Notes: generated by a model from the letters alone, not told the origin. DNA of 64,000 nt from Actomonas aquatica (GCF_019679435.2 NZ_CP139781.1:682001-746000), one strand, 5' to 3'; numbered from the stretch's first letter, positions 19,930 through 28,778 are shown. Numbers and translations: made by a program.

Positions 19930-21027
19930 TCAGAAGCCGACCGTGCCCTCGATCTCGATGCCGTGGGCTTCGAGGCCGACGATCCGGCGCTGCGAGTTGG
20001 TGAGCAACTGGATGCGTTGCAGGCCGAGCTGACGCAGGATCTGGGCGCCCACGCCGTAATCGCGCAGGTCCATCGCCCCACTGTCGACGCCGCTGCTGAG
20101 GCGACGCACGAGCGCAGCCGAGCAATCGGCCGGCTCCATGCAGAGCACCACGCCCGAACCGTTTTTGACGATGGCGGCGATGGCTTCGTCGATCGATCCC
20201 GCCGTGGCTTGGCGCGCATCCTTGAAGACATCGGTGAGCAGATTCTGGCTGTGCACTCGCACGAGCGCGGGACCATCCCCCACCTCGCCGTGAACCAGCG
20301 CCAGGTGGTGGCGATTATCCAGGCGGTTTTTAAAGACGTGGGCCTGGAAGGTGCCAAAGGCCGACTCAAACGGGGCGGAGCTCACCTCATCGACGAGGCA
20401 GTCAAAGCGCAGGCGATGTTCGATGAGCTGCGCGATCGAGATCATTTTCAGGCCAAACTCGCGCTTAAATTTCAGCAGATCGGGCACGCGTTTGACGGTG
20501 CCGTCGTCGTTGACTAGCTCACACAGCACGCCACTCGGCGGCAGTCCGGCGAGCACGGCGAGGTCGATCGCAGCCTCCGTGTGCCCTGCCCGCTCCAGCA
20601 CACCGCCCGGACGGGCGCGCAGCGGGAACACGTGGCCGGGTTGCACAAAGTCATCGGGCGTCGAGGCCGGATTGGCCAACAGGCGAATCGTGCGGGTGCG
20701 GTCGCTCGCGCTGATGCCAGTGGAAATACCCTCGCGGGCATCGACCGTCACGGTGAAGTCGGTGCGATACACCTCGCGGTTGCGGGCCACCATCGACCCG
20801 AGGCCGAGCGGCGCCAGGCCGGCTTCGAGCATGGGCACACAAACGATACCGCTGCCATAGCGGATCATCATGTTGACCGTCTCGGGCGTGGCTTTGGAGG
20901 CGGCCATGATGAGGTCGCCCTCGTTCTCACGGTCGGCGTCGTCGGTCACGATCACGAGTTTGCCCGCGGCAATATCCGCGATGGCGTCCTGCACCGAATC
21001 AAAGATCTCAGACTCATTCATCTGCAT
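19930..21027 (-). CDS. ribB: 3,4-dihydroxy-2-butanone-4-phosphate synthase fused to degenerate GTP cyclohydrolase II domain (RibBX-like)
   Basis: 365 residues from ATG 21027 (a second ATG at 21021 is equally possible; a TTG at 21066 is less likely). The N-terminal DHBP synthase domain is intact, with DDADRENEGDLIM and HTEAAIDLAVLAG, and makes the four-carbon riboflavin precursor from ribulose 5-phosphate. The C-terminal half is recognisable as a RibA domain (ALVHGEVGDGP, VRVHSQN, RDYGVGAQILRQLGL) but the three zinc cysteines are gone (SQN for SEC, QAT for CDC) and the RQEGRGIGL loop is missing. GTP cyclohydrolase activity is therefore unlikely, and another RibA should exist elsewhere in the genome. 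Divergent from malQ. Confidence 0.88.
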   Translation of the reverse strand: MQMNESEIFDSVQDAIADIAAGKLVIVTDDADRENEGDLIMAASKATPETVNMMIRYGSGIVCVPMLEAGLAPLGLGSMVARNREVYRTDFTVTVDAREGISTGISASDRTRTIRLLANPASTPDDFVQPGHVFPLRARPGGVLERAGHTEAAIDLAVLAGLPPSGVLCELVNDDGTVKRVPDLLKFKREFGLKMISIAQLIEHRLRFDCLVDEVSSAPFESAFGTFQAHVFKNRLDNRHHLALVHGEVGDGPALVRVHSQNLLTDVFKDARQATAGSIDEAIAAIVKNGSGVVLCMEPADCSAALVRRLSSGVDSGAMDLRDYGVGAQILRQLGLQRIQLLTNSQRRIVGLEAHGIEIEGTVGF

Positions 21028-21282
21028 GCGACCGCCACCAGACACCCAAGCGGCCTCGGCTGTCAAAACCCGTCCATCGAATTACCGCATGAGTTTGGTC
21101 CCGGCGACAGCGCGCTCCCCGTTGCGGGCCGGCCGACGCGGCCCATCGCGGTTTCTTCCGTGCTTCGGAGGTATTTTCGGACTCGTTCTCGGCGTGGGTC
21201 CCTCATCTGCTGGTGGGCTCGCTTGGCGTCTCGCCACGCCCCCGCCTTTTCGACTCAGTTCCCACTTTCGCTGTCCATTTCA

Positions 21283-22836
21283 ATGAAAACCGTGCCCGCT
21301 CCGCTCTTCAATTGGCTCCAGAACCGCTCCGCCGGCGTGCTGATGCACCCGACGAGCCTGCCCGGCAACCAAGGCATCGGGGTGCTGAGCGCCGCGGCGG
21401 TGGAGCCGTTCCTGGATTTTCTGTCGGCCGCCGGCCTGCGCTACTGGCAAATCTGCCCGCTGGGGCCGACCGGTTACGGCGATTCGCCCTACCAGTGTTT
21501 TTCCGCCTTTGCCGGCAATCCCTACCTCATCGACCTGCAGGTGCTCGTGGAGGCCAAGCTGCTCTCGTCGGCCGATCTCATTCCCTTGCAATCCCTCCCC
21601 ACCGGCAAGATCGACTACGGCTGGTTGTGGTCTCTCAAGTGGCCGCTGCTCTTCAAAGCCTTCGATGCCTTCGTGGCCGCCGGGCGCACCTTTGACCGCT
21701 ACGGCGCTTTTGCCGACTTCCAGGCGGCGCAGGCCAGCTGGCTCGAGCCCTATGCGGCGTTTATGGCGCTCAAGGACGCCCAAGGCGGCAAGGCGTGGTG
21801 GGAATGGCCCAAAAAGATCCGCTTCTTCCGCGATGCCCGGAAGTCGGCCGACTACAAAAAAGTCGCGCTGCGGGCCGAGGCCTACGCCTTCTTCCAATAC
21901 CTCTTCTACGGCCAATGGAATGCGGTGCGCGCCCTGGCCGCCGAACGGGACGTCCAGATCATCGGCGACGCGCCCATCTTCGTGGCCGCCGACGGCGCCG
22001 ACGTCTGGTCGCACCCGGAGCTGTTCCAGATCGACGCCAAGACCGGCCAACCACTCTTCGTGGCCGGCGTGCCGCCCGACTATTTCTCGGCCGACGGCCA
22101 GCTCTGGGGCAACCCGCTCTACGCGTGGGAAGCCCACGCCAAAGACGGTTACGCCTGGTGGCTCGATCGCCTCCGCGCCAACCTCGAGCTTTGCGACATC
22201 GTGCGCATCGACCATTTCCGCGGCTTCGACACCTATTGGTCGATCCCGGCCGGCGCGCCGACCGCACGCACCGGCGAGTGGAAGGAAGGCCCCGGCCTGG
22301 CCTTCTTCGAGGCCGTCGCCAGCGCCCTGCCCGACTGCCAACTCATCGCCGAAGACCTCGGTGAACTTTCCCCCAGCGTGGTGGAGTTGCGCGACCGCAC
22401 CGGATTGCCCGGCATGAACATCCTGCAGTTTGCCTTCGGCGGCGACGCCAGCAACCTCTACCTGCCGCACAACCTCACCGCCAACAGCGTGGTGTATCCG
22501 GGAACCCATGACAACGACACCAGTCTCGGTTGGTATCGCACCGCCGACACCAAGACCCAGGACCACGTGCGTCGCTACCTGCGCGTGTCCGGCGAAAACA
22601 TCGGGTGGGACTTCATCCGCAGTGCCTACGGCGCGGTGAGCAATCTCGCGGTCGTGCCGCTGCAGGACTACATGAGTCTCGGCAGCGAAGCCCGCTTCAA
22701 CAGCCCCGGCAAACCGCAGGGTAACTGGCAATGGCGCTACAGCGCCCAACGGCTCGGCGACCTGACCGAAAACAGCGCCCCCTACCTGCGCGACCTCGGC
22801 GAACTGACCGGCCGCTGCGCGCCGGCAGAAGGCTGA
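21283..22836 (+). CDS. malQ: 4-alpha-glucanotransferase (amylomaltase, GH77)
   Basis: 517 residues starting at ATG 21283; the frame is open far upstream but the homology begins with NRSAGVLMHPTSLPG. It contains the GH77 set: PLGPTGYGDSPYQ, nucleophile Asp310 in RIDHFRGF, acid/base Glu357 in AEDLGEL, and the transition-state Asp410 in GTHDNDTSLGW; spacings agree with Thermus amylomaltase. It transfers alpha-1,4-glucan segments in maltodextrin and glycogen metabolism in the cytosol. No other glycogen gene is adjacent. The length matches the family's usual ~500 residues. Confidence 0.96.
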   Translation: MKTVPAPLFNWLQNRSAGVLMHPTSLPGNQGIGVLSAAAVEPFLDFLSAAGLRYWQICPLGPTGYGDSPYQCFSAFAGNPYLIDLQVLVEAKLLSSADLIPLQSLPTGKIDYGWLWSLKWPLLFKAFDAFVAAGRTFDRYGAFADFQAAQASWLEPYAAFMALKDAQGGKAWWEWPKKIRFFRDARKSADYKKVALRAEAYAFFQYLFYGQWNAVRALAAERDVQIIGDAPIFVAADGADVWSHPELFQIDAKTGQPLFVAGVPPDYFSADGQLWGNPLYAWEAHAKDGYAWWLDRLRANLELCDIVRIDHFRGFDTYWSIPAGAPTARTGEWKEGPGLAFFEAVASALPDCQLIAEDLGELSPSVVELRDRTGLPGMNILQFAFGGDASNLYLPHNLTANSVVYPGTHDNDTSLGWYRTADTKTQDHVRRYLRVSGENIGWDFIRSAYGAVSNLAVVPLQDYMSLGSEARFNSPGKPQGNWQWRYSAQRLGDLTENSAPYLRDLGELTGRCAPAEG

Positions 22837-22857
22837 GCAGCGCGAACGAAAACGGGT

Positions 22858-23127
22858 TTACGCTGAGGGCGAATCGTCCGCGGCGAAGCAGGCGGCGACC
22901 GCCTCAACCGCCTCGTGGGCGTCTTCGCCGTCGGCCTCGATCTGGACGGCGGCGTTCAGACTGGCGCACAACACCACCAGACCGAGGATGCTTTGCGCAT
23001 CCGACATGCGACCATTGAAGCGTAGGCGCACCTTCGAGTGGAAGATGCGCGAGGCGCGGGCAATCTTGGCGGCCGGTAAAAGGACTAAACCGTGTTTCCA
23101 CGGCACACGGACTTGGGTCGTTTCCAT
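22858..23127 (-). CDS. HPr-like protein without the phosphorylatable His15 (Crh-like)
   Basis: 89 residues with the HPr fold pattern: GLVLLPAAKIARASRIF corresponds to GLHARPAAKLVQ..., and GRMSDAQSILGLVVL matches the Ser46 region. The active-site His15 is Val15 and the following Ala-Arg is Leu-Leu, whereas Ser46 sits at exactly the standard position. That combination (no His, Ser kept) is what defines Crh of Bacillus, a regulatory HPr paralogue phosphorylated only by HPr kinase. A regulatory rather than PTS-transfer role is inferred. It is convergent with malQ, ending 21 bp away, and no PTS EI or HPrK gene is in the window. Confidence 0.8.
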   Translation of the reverse strand: METTQVRVPWKHGLVLLPAAKIARASRIFHSKVRLRFNGRMSDAQSILGLVVLCASLNAAVQIEADGEDAHEAVEAVAACFAADDSPSA

Positions 23128-23474
23128 GGGTATCGTCGTTCGAGGGCTGTGGACCCCATGCTCCGCCGCGAGTTCGCGGAATCTTCATGACAGTTTTGAA
23201 AGGTTGCGGTGGGCGGTGAGCCCCGATCGCTGCAACCGCGACGAATTGGCTGGGCCTAGTGCACGCGCGGAAGGCTGACCGCCGTGCGTTGTCGGGCATA
23301 AAGCCCGACCCACAAGGAGGTTGTCGTTTCGGGCATGTGGGTCGGGCTTTACGCCCGACACCCCGAAGATGAGACACCAGCCACTGGAGCACTCGTCGCG
23401 ATTTTCTCCAGCTCGTGACCAACCTTGGCTGGCCTGTCGTGGACTGATGCCTCCTTGTTACGAGCGACTTGACC
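23128..23474. repeat. Intergenic region with 25-bp inverted repeat (GTCGGGCTTTACGCCCGAC type)
   Basis: The 347-bp gap between two divergent genes contains arms at 23290-23314 and 23336-23360 that pair with one mismatch in 25. Each arm is itself a short hairpin (GTCGGGC...GCCCGAC). It resembles a mobile REP-type element rather than a terminator, as no T-run follows. The remainder shows no ORF or motif. Confidence 0.75.
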
Positions 23475-25373
23475 ATGGAAAACGAGCCAGACCCCTCCCC
23501 GCCTGCTTCGGATTCTGCCGCCCCGACGTCGACCGCTTCGATGCCCCTGTTGGAGCGCCTCGCGGCGGATCCGCGTCGGTGTTGGGCCGTCGTCGGGGCG
23601 ATGGCGCTGATCCCGTTGGTGATCGGTTTTGGCTTGTTCACGCCCGACGCGCTGCGGGCCAAACTCTTCGACTTCGGTTACGGCATCATGACGGTGAGCG
23701 TGCTGCTCCTGGCCGTCGCGTTGATCCGTTTGCTGGTGCGCGCCCGGGCATCGATTCGGTCGCGATTGGTGGGCCTATTAACGACGCTCTTGGCCGTTGG
23801 CGCGGTGTGGTTGTGGGTGATCTCGGGCGATGAACCCGGCTACAAGGTCTTAATGGACGAACCCGCCTTGCAGGCCACCGCGCTGCACCTGCAGGAGACG
23901 CGTCAGGTCGGCACCACCGCACTGGCGTTTTACCACGGCAACGACTTGCGCACGCAGGTGCGGTTCCTGGACAAGCGCCCCTACGCCTACGCCTTCGTTT
24001 TGTCCGTCCTGCATGACGTGGTGGGCTACGCTGAGTCCAACGCCTTCGTGCTCAACCGACTAGCCCTCGCCCTCTTCCTGCTCTGCACCTACCTGCTCGC
24101 GGTGCGCGCGGCCGGGCTGATGGCCGGACTCGTCGCCCTCGCCCTGCTCTGCACCCTGCCCTTGCTGTCGCAGACGGCCAACAGCGCCGGAATGGAGATG
24201 TTCAACCTCGCCCTGCTTTCGCTCACGGCCTTGCTCGCGGGGCGCTGGTTGGAGCGGCCCAGCTCCGCGCGGTTGGACGCGTTGTGTTTCGCAACGGTGC
24301 TCCTGGCCCAGAGCCGCTACGAATCTGCCGCCTACGTGGTGGCCGTGGGCCTCGTCATCCTGCTCGCATGGATCCGCGCGCGGCGTCCGATCCTGTCGTG
24401 GGGGCTGCTGCTCACACCGTGGCTGCTCATTCCCAGCGCGTGGTTGCATCGCTTCGTCGCCGCGCAACCCGTCCTGTGGGAACTGCAGGAAGGCCAGACC
24501 TCGCGCTTCGATCCCGCCTTCTTCAGCTCCAATCTGCGCGGAGCCTGGAACTATCTCAGCAACCTCTCGCCCGACCTGCCCAATTCACCGGCCATTTTTG
24601 GCGTCGGCGTTCTCGCCGTGCTGGTGCTGGCGGTGTGGTGGTTTCGACCCGCTGGGCGCAGCACGTTTTGGCAGGCGTTGCGGTCGGGCCAACCGCTGGC
24701 GCCGCGCGCCAGCTTTGCCGTGGTGCTGCTCGGGTTTGGGCTGATCGTCGGCCTCAACCTCCTCCTGCTGCAGTTTTATTATTGGGCGCGTCTCGATGAC
24801 TACCTCGCCTGCCGCTTCAGCCTGCCGTTCATGTGGTGGCTGGTTTTGGCCGCTGTAGGGGCGTTGGCACTACACGGTCGACGCAGTGGCCGTGGTGGCC
24901 GCGTGGTGCCGCTTGCAATCGCGATGCTGGCGGTGGTGGGACCAACCCTCGGCCTGCACACGCTGCCGGCGCGCGCAGAGCGGGTTTACACCGTGAGCAA
25001 TCTGGTGACGCAGGAGATCGATTGGGAGCGGAACGCGGCGGCGGCCTTGGCGGTTCCGCGCCATCAATTGTTGGTGCTCTCCAACAAATCGGCCCTGCCG
25101 TGGATTCTGCAAGGCGTGCCGGCGCTGGAACAGCCGCTCTCGCCGCAGCAGTGGGCCGAGCTGCACACCAACGTGTCCGCCGGCGCCGTGCCCTTCCTGC
25201 TCCTGTCGCAGCGGCTCACGCGCGCCTCTGCTGATGCGACCTGGACCGTCAACGACGGCGACCGCCCGCCCGCAGGCTGGGAGGTGCGGGTGCTCGGCGA
25301 AACGATCATCGGCCAGCGTCTCATTCGACTGGTGCAACTCATCCCGCAACCGACCGACTCTGCGTCGTTGTGA
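23475..25373 (+). CDS. Polytopic membrane protein, possibly GT-C-fold glycosyltransferase-like
   Basis: 632 residues with about eleven to thirteen hydrophobic segments, starting near residue 38 (WAVVGAMALIPLVIGFGLF), and an extracytoplasmic loop containing GDEPGYKVLMDEPALQ followed by a soluble C-terminal part (about 500-632). The layout (large first loop with acidic residues, then multiple helices) resembles GT39/ArnT-type GT-C enzymes or O-antigen mannosyltransferases, but I recognise no decisive motif. The stop overlaps the start of the next gene, an acyltransferase, by 4 bp, indicating coupling and a joint role in modifying a surface glycan or lipid. Confidence 0.6.
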   Translation: MENEPDPSPPASDSAAPTSTASMPLLERLAADPRRCWAVVGAMALIPLVIGFGLFTPDALRAKLFDFGYGIMTVSVLLLAVALIRLLVRARASIRSRLVGLLTTLLAVGAVWLWVISGDEPGYKVLMDEPALQATALHLQETRQVGTTALAFYHGNDLRTQVRFLDKRPYAYAFVLSVLHDVVGYAESNAFVLNRLALALFLLCTYLLAVRAAGLMAGLVALALLCTLPLLSQTANSAGMEMFNLALLSLTALLAGRWLERPSSARLDALCFATVLLAQSRYESAAYVVAVGLVILLAWIRARRPILSWGLLLTPWLLIPSAWLHRFVAAQPVLWELQEGQTSRFDPAFFSSNLRGAWNYLSNLSPDLPNSPAIFGVGVLAVLVLAVWWFRPAGRSTFWQALRSGQPLAPRASFAVVLLGFGLIVGLNLLLLQFYYWARLDDYLACRFSLPFMWWLVLAAVGALALHGRRSGRGGRVVPLAIAMLAVVGPTLGLHTLPARAERVYTVSNLVTQEIDWERNAAAALAVPRHQLLVLSNKSALPWILQGVPALEQPLSPQQWAELHTNVSAGAVPFLLLSQRLTRASADATWTVNDGDRPPAGWEVRVLGETIIGQRLIRLVQLIPQPTDSASL

Positions 25374-26452
25374 GCGAGTCCGTGCCAGCGTCGCCCTCGC
25401 CGCCCACCGCGGCCGCCCGTGATCCGTTCTGGGACGTGCTCAAGGGCGGGCTCATCCTCCTCGTGGTCTGGGGGCATATCATCCAGTATCAGTCCTACGG
25501 TTTGGGCCCGGATGCCGACGGCGTTGCGGGCTATCTGACGGATCCGGTTTTTAAACTCATCTACCTCTTCCACATGCCGCTGTTTATGGCGGTGGCGGGG
25601 TTTCTCTTCGCGCACGGCCTCAACCGCGATGCGTCGTGGTCCCGGGCGGCGCGCACGCTGCGCCGACTGGTGATCCCCACTCTCGCGTGGTTCTTCATCC
25701 TGAAACTGTTGCTGGCGTCCATCCGCGTCTGGCAAGCCGACGCGCCGCTCGACTACCTACAGGCGGTGTTTGCTCCCGGCTGGCTGCGCATGGAGATCCT
25801 CTACCACGCTTGGTTCGTCTGGTGCGTGGTGGGGTTTGACCTGCTCTTTCTGCTGCTGCGTCGCCTCAACGCCGATCGCCCGTGGGTGGTGGGGTTGTTG
25901 GTTGTCGCGTCGTGCTGGCTGCCGGATGTGTCGGTGCTGTTCCTGGCCCAATTCACCTTCCCTTACTTCTGCCTCGGTGTGTTGTTGGCGCGGACGCCGT
26001 TTCCGCAACTGCGCCCAGGAGCGGTCCGTTTGCTGTGGTGGTTCAGCCTCATCGCCATCCCGGCCTACCTGCAATGGACAAGCTCGGACTATGCCTACCT
26101 CTACAACTGGAGCGTGCCGATCTCGGGCGTGGTTTGGCTGGCAATGAAACACCTCTCGGTCACCGCCATGGTGGTGCTGGTCTTCCTGATCTTCCGGACG
26201 GTGTATCCGCGCCTGCCGCAGCGGGGTCTGGTCCTGCTGGGCCGCCAATCGCTCCCCATCTACCTCGTGCAAGGATTCCTGCTGGCCAGCCTGCCGCTGC
26301 TGGAGCTCCCGTTGCAGGGCACGTGGTGGTTCAGCGTGACCCTGGCCCCGCTGCTCGCCTTCGCGCTCACCCACGGCCTCGGCCAACTGAGCGAGGCGCT
26401 CAGTCGCCGCCCTCGGCTGGCTCCCCTGCTCACCGGGCGATCACAGAACTGA
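25370..26452 (+). CDS. Acyltransferase family 3 membrane protein
   Basis: 360 residues beginning at a GTG whose last bases overlap the upstream stop (GTGA). About ten transmembrane helices are present. The AT3 hallmark is visible in FWDVLKGGLILLVVWGHII (the conserved His in helix 1) and FHMPLFMAVAGFLFA (R/H-x10-S/G motif region). Members transfer acyl, usually acetyl, groups across the membrane to sugars or peptidoglycan. Coupling to the preceding membrane protein suggests O-acylation of a surface polysaccharide; the substrate is unknown. Confidence 0.85.
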   Translation: MSESVPASPSPPTAAARDPFWDVLKGGLILLVVWGHIIQYQSYGLGPDADGVAGYLTDPVFKLIYLFHMPLFMAVAGFLFAHGLNRDASWSRAARTLRRLVIPTLAWFFILKLLLASIRVWQADAPLDYLQAVFAPGWLRMEILYHAWFVWCVVGFDLLFLLLRRLNADRPWVVGLLVVASCWLPDVSVLFLAQFTFPYFCLGVLLARTPFPQLRPGAVRLLWWFSLIAIPAYLQWTSSDYAYLYNWSVPISGVVWLAMKHLSVTAMVVLVFLIFRTVYPRLPQRGLVLLGRQSLPIYLVQGFLLASLPLLELPLQGTWWFSVTLAPLLAFALTHGLGQLSEALSRRPRLAPLLTGRSQN

Positions 26453-26484
26453 GTGCCCCGATGGCACGGCGGAGGGGCAACGGC

Positions 26485-26577
26485 GGCGCGGCGCAAGCAC
26501 CGGCCCTACACCGGAGTCGCTGTGCCCGTAGAGCCGCCGTGCTACGAAGCTCCGTGGCTACGAGCGTGAGCGAGTGG
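26485..26577. repeat. Dispersed repeat mosaic at the 3' end of the SUMF1/PEP-CTERM gene
   Basis: 26485-26513 is a 29-base match to 29072-29100 (core GGCGCAAGCACCGGCCCTAC). 26555-26577 (TGGCTACGAGCGTGAGCGAG...) recurs inverted near 34988 and 35297. The latter overlaps the last codons and the stop of the 26558-27562 gene. Confidence 0.75.
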
Positions 26578-27562
26578 ATTGAGCGGATCGTCGCCGACGC
26601 CAGCATACCAACGCGCCGACCACCAGACTCGCGCTCAGGCCGACGGCGGCTGGCTCTGGCACCGGACTGACCGAGGTCGCGACGAGGCGGAAACCGAGGT
26701 AGTCCAATTCACTGCCCGGCAGCCGCGTGGTGGCGCCAAACGTAGCCGCCATGCGGTCGTAGTTAAAATAGATGCTGCCGCCGCGAATGTGCTCCTGCGA
26801 CTCGATGCCATCGGTCGGACTCGCGGTCCACTCCCACACGTTTCCGCCCTGATCGTAGGTGCCGAAATAACTCGGGCTGTTGGCGAAACTGCCGACCGGA
26901 CGCAGGTCGCCGAACTCCGGCGTCGTGTCGCTGACCGGCGTGTAGTTGGCGCCGTTGTTGGAAGCCAAATCGGTCGAGCTGGGCGCACTGTCACTCTGGG
27001 ACGGATACAACCAATACCCGCCGGTCCCGCTGTTGAGGGAGGGATCAAAATAGGCGGCTTTATACCACTCGTCGATGGTCGCGATGGCGAAGCCCCCGTT
27101 GTCCATGGCGGACGCGTTGCGCAGGGTGTCGGTCGAGATCCCGTTGTAGACGCCCGTCTCAGTGTCGCCGGTCCCCTGCCCGTTGGTGAGCCAATTGCAG
27201 AAACGCATGGCGTCGAAATACGAGATCAGGCTCACCGGTCGGTCCGCCCAGCCACTGTTCAGCGTGTAGGTATAGGATCCGGCGCTGCCGCTGCGCTGAA
27301 TCCCGCCACTGGCCATCGAAGTATGATAGAGCCCGTGTGTGTCGTCGGCCGCCTTGGCGTTGAGGAAGGCGGTGTATTGGGCGTTGGTCACCTCGTAGGT
27401 GCCGATATGATAGGTGTAACTCACGGCGCCCCAACCGGTGCGACTGTCGGCCGCGTTGCCGGTGGATCCAACCTCCACCGTGGCAATCGAAACGTCCGAC
27501 TGGGCCAGCGACGTGGTGAGGAGCAATAGTGAACAAAGCAGCGGGGTAAGACTCGATTTCAC
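26558..27562 (-). CDS. Secreted SUMF1/FGE-like domain protein with PEP-CTERM sorting signal
   Basis: 334 residues starting at GTG 27562 with a signal peptide (KSSLTPLLCSLLLLTTSLA). The formylglycine-generating-enzyme-like fold is shown by YEVTNAQYTAFLN, VSYTYHIG, CNWLTNG, GGNVWEWTAS, HIRGGS and LGFRLV. The C-terminus VPEPAAVGLSASLVVGALV followed by WRRRRR-like basic residues is a PEP-CTERM signal for exosortase processing. Such proteins are usually exported surface or matrix proteins; real sulfatase activation is unlikely because the paired active cysteines of FGE are not evident. The last residues (TRSRS) and stop codon are encoded by a dispersed repeat. Confidence 0.88.
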   Translation of the reverse strand: MKSSLTPLLCSLLLLTTSLAQSDVSIATVEVGSTGNAADSRTGWGAVSYTYHIGTYEVTNAQYTAFLNAKAADDTHGLYHTSMASGGIQRSGSAGSYTYTLNSGWADRPVSLISYFDAMRFCNWLTNGQGTGDTETGVYNGISTDTLRNASAMDNGGFAIATIDEWYKAAYFDPSLNSGTGGYWLYPSQSDSAPSSTDLASNNGANYTPVSDTTPEFGDLRPVGSFANSPSYFGTYDQGGNVWEWTASPTDGIESQEHIRGGSIYFNYDRMAATFGATTRLPGSELDYLGFRLVATSVSPVPEPAAVGLSASLVVGALVCWRRRRSAQSTRSRS

Positions 27563-27602
27563 GATGCCCCAAGCTCCAGCAAGTCATGGGCTAGAAAATG
27601 TA

Positions 27603-27625
27603 ATTATACGGATGGTGAGATTATA
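27603..27625 (-). promoter_or_regulatory. Possible -10 elements upstream of the SUMF1/PEP-CTERM gene
   Basis: The stretch 27590-27665 is strikingly AT-rich for this window. On the minus strand it holds two exact TATAAT hexamers (27625-27620 and 27608-27603), 57 and 40 bp upstream of the GTG start. No strong TTGACA is found at a 17-bp spacing (AAGTTA and TTAGCA are near), so this is tentative. Confidence 0.4.
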
Positions 27626-27691
27626 TCACTATCGTTAATTGCTAACTTAAGCGTATTCGGGCGCAGCAGAGGAAAAAACTACGCCGATCGC

Positions 27692-28396
27692 CTACTGCGG
27701 GCGATTGACCATCAGGTTGTAATATTCCTCGCGCAGCTGCTCGCGCTCCTCATCGGTCACGCCCCAGATCGCAGACTGCTCGATGGCGGTGATGAGGTCA
27801 TTCATGGCGCGGGCAAATTGGGCACGCGCTTCGGCGTCTTCCGCCCGTTTGGCTTTGGTGCCCAGGATATCGAAGCGATTAAAGAGCAGCCGATCAAAGG
27901 GCCCCAGATGCTTGCGGATCAATGCCTCGGCTTTGGCGGCATCGGTCATAAACTCCTCAATGACCACCTTGTCTCCTTCGCCCTTGGGTTGCTCGACCTG
28001 CAGGCGTGGCAGCGGCCAACTCGGCAGGCGTTTGGATTCCACGGTGACCTCGGGCATCCGCACAATGTCTCCGTCGGCGGACGGTTCCTCCACCTCCTCC
28101 CCGGCAGCCACCCGCGCCAGATACTGCTGATTCACTTCCAGCACGAGCGGCGGAATCCGCTCCAGCCGTGGCCGCGGTGCCGGCTTCACGCCGCCGGTCG
28201 ACGACGGCTCAGGCGCGGACTCGGGAGCAGGTGTCGGCGGAGTCGCCTCCGTTTTGGCCTCGCTGTAATGCGGATCAAACCGCGGGAACAGCGCGGCTGC
28301 CTCGCGGCGATAAGACGGCTCCTGAGCGAAGGCGGAAACCGTCGCTACGGCTGCGATCACAGGAAACATCCATCGCCATGAAGCCGGTCGGGGCAT
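27692..28396 (-). CDS. Secreted protein of unknown function
   Basis: 234 residues with a signal peptide (PRPASWRWMFPVIAAVATVSAFAQ), a Pro/Ala/Glu-rich linker (about 45-75) and an acidic C-terminal region predicted to be helical (DAAKAEALIRKHLGPFDRLLFN...TDEEREQLREEYYNLM). I do not recognise a domain. The pattern (export, disordered linker, short helical tail) is common among lineage-specific verrucomicrobial envelope proteins. It is divergent from the toxin-antitoxin pair. Confidence 0.6.
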   Translation of the reverse strand: MPRPASWRWMFPVIAAVATVSAFAQEPSYRREAAALFPRFDPHYSEAKTEATPPTPAPESAPEPSSTGGVKPAPRPRLERIPPLVLEVNQQYLARVAAGEEVEEPSADGDIVRMPEVTVESKRLPSWPLPRLQVEQPKGEGDKVVIEEFMTDAAKAEALIRKHLGPFDRLLFNRFDILGTKAKRAEDAEARAQFARAMNDLITAIEQSAIWGVTDEEREQLREEYYNLMVNRPQ

Positions 28397-28538
28397 GAGA
28401 GACTTCTAGCCTCAAACGATTTGCAGGCAATGCTCGATCCTGCAGCGGCAGACGATGCCGCCGATCGGATCCGTGGTGATTTCGAGGGCCCGCACGCCGC
28501 GATTGATCGATATGAAGTCGCTGTCTACCATCCCGCGC

Positions 28539-28778
28539 ATGTCCTCCCGCTTGAGAAAAGCCTCTGAAGCCGCCTTCTCGCTCTCACGCAAAGAGCGCGC
28601 GGCCTTGGCCCATGCGCTAATTCAGAGCTTGGACGCGGCCAGCGACGAGAGGGTCGAAGCGGCTTGGGACGCGGAAATCAACCTGCGCCTGGACGCGGTG
28701 GACGCGGGACAAACGACCGAGCGCGACGCCTTTGTCGCGCTGGACGAGATCGAGGCCCGCTTGCGTGAAACCCGTTAA
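28539..28778 (+). CDS. Putative addiction-module antitoxin component (PF09720-like)
   Basis: 79 residues from ATG 28539; two upstream in-frame ATGs (28512, 28455) add residues without homology. The sequence AAFSLSRKERAALAHALIQSL followed by VEAAWDAEINLRLDAVDAG and DAFVALDEIEARL is the pattern of the short unstable antitoxins that pair with RelE/ParE toxins. It would neutralise the toxin and autoregulate the operon. The next gene's GTG lies inside its 3' end (overlap 14 bp), as is usual for these modules. Confidence 0.82.
   Translation: MSSRLRKASEAAFSLSRKERAALAHALIQSLDAASDERVEAAWDAEINLRLDAVDAGQTTERDAFVALDEIEARLRETR

Noticed and set aside
21028..21282. Possible FMN riboswitch upstream of the ribB-like gene
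   Set aside because: I could not identify the conserved FMN-aptamer helices or AGGGT core; only GC-rich divergent DNA is seen.
26558..27562. Genuine formylglycine-generating enzyme for sulfatases
   Set aside because: The catalytic cysteine pair is not evident, the protein has a PEP-CTERM tail, and no sulfatase is nearby.
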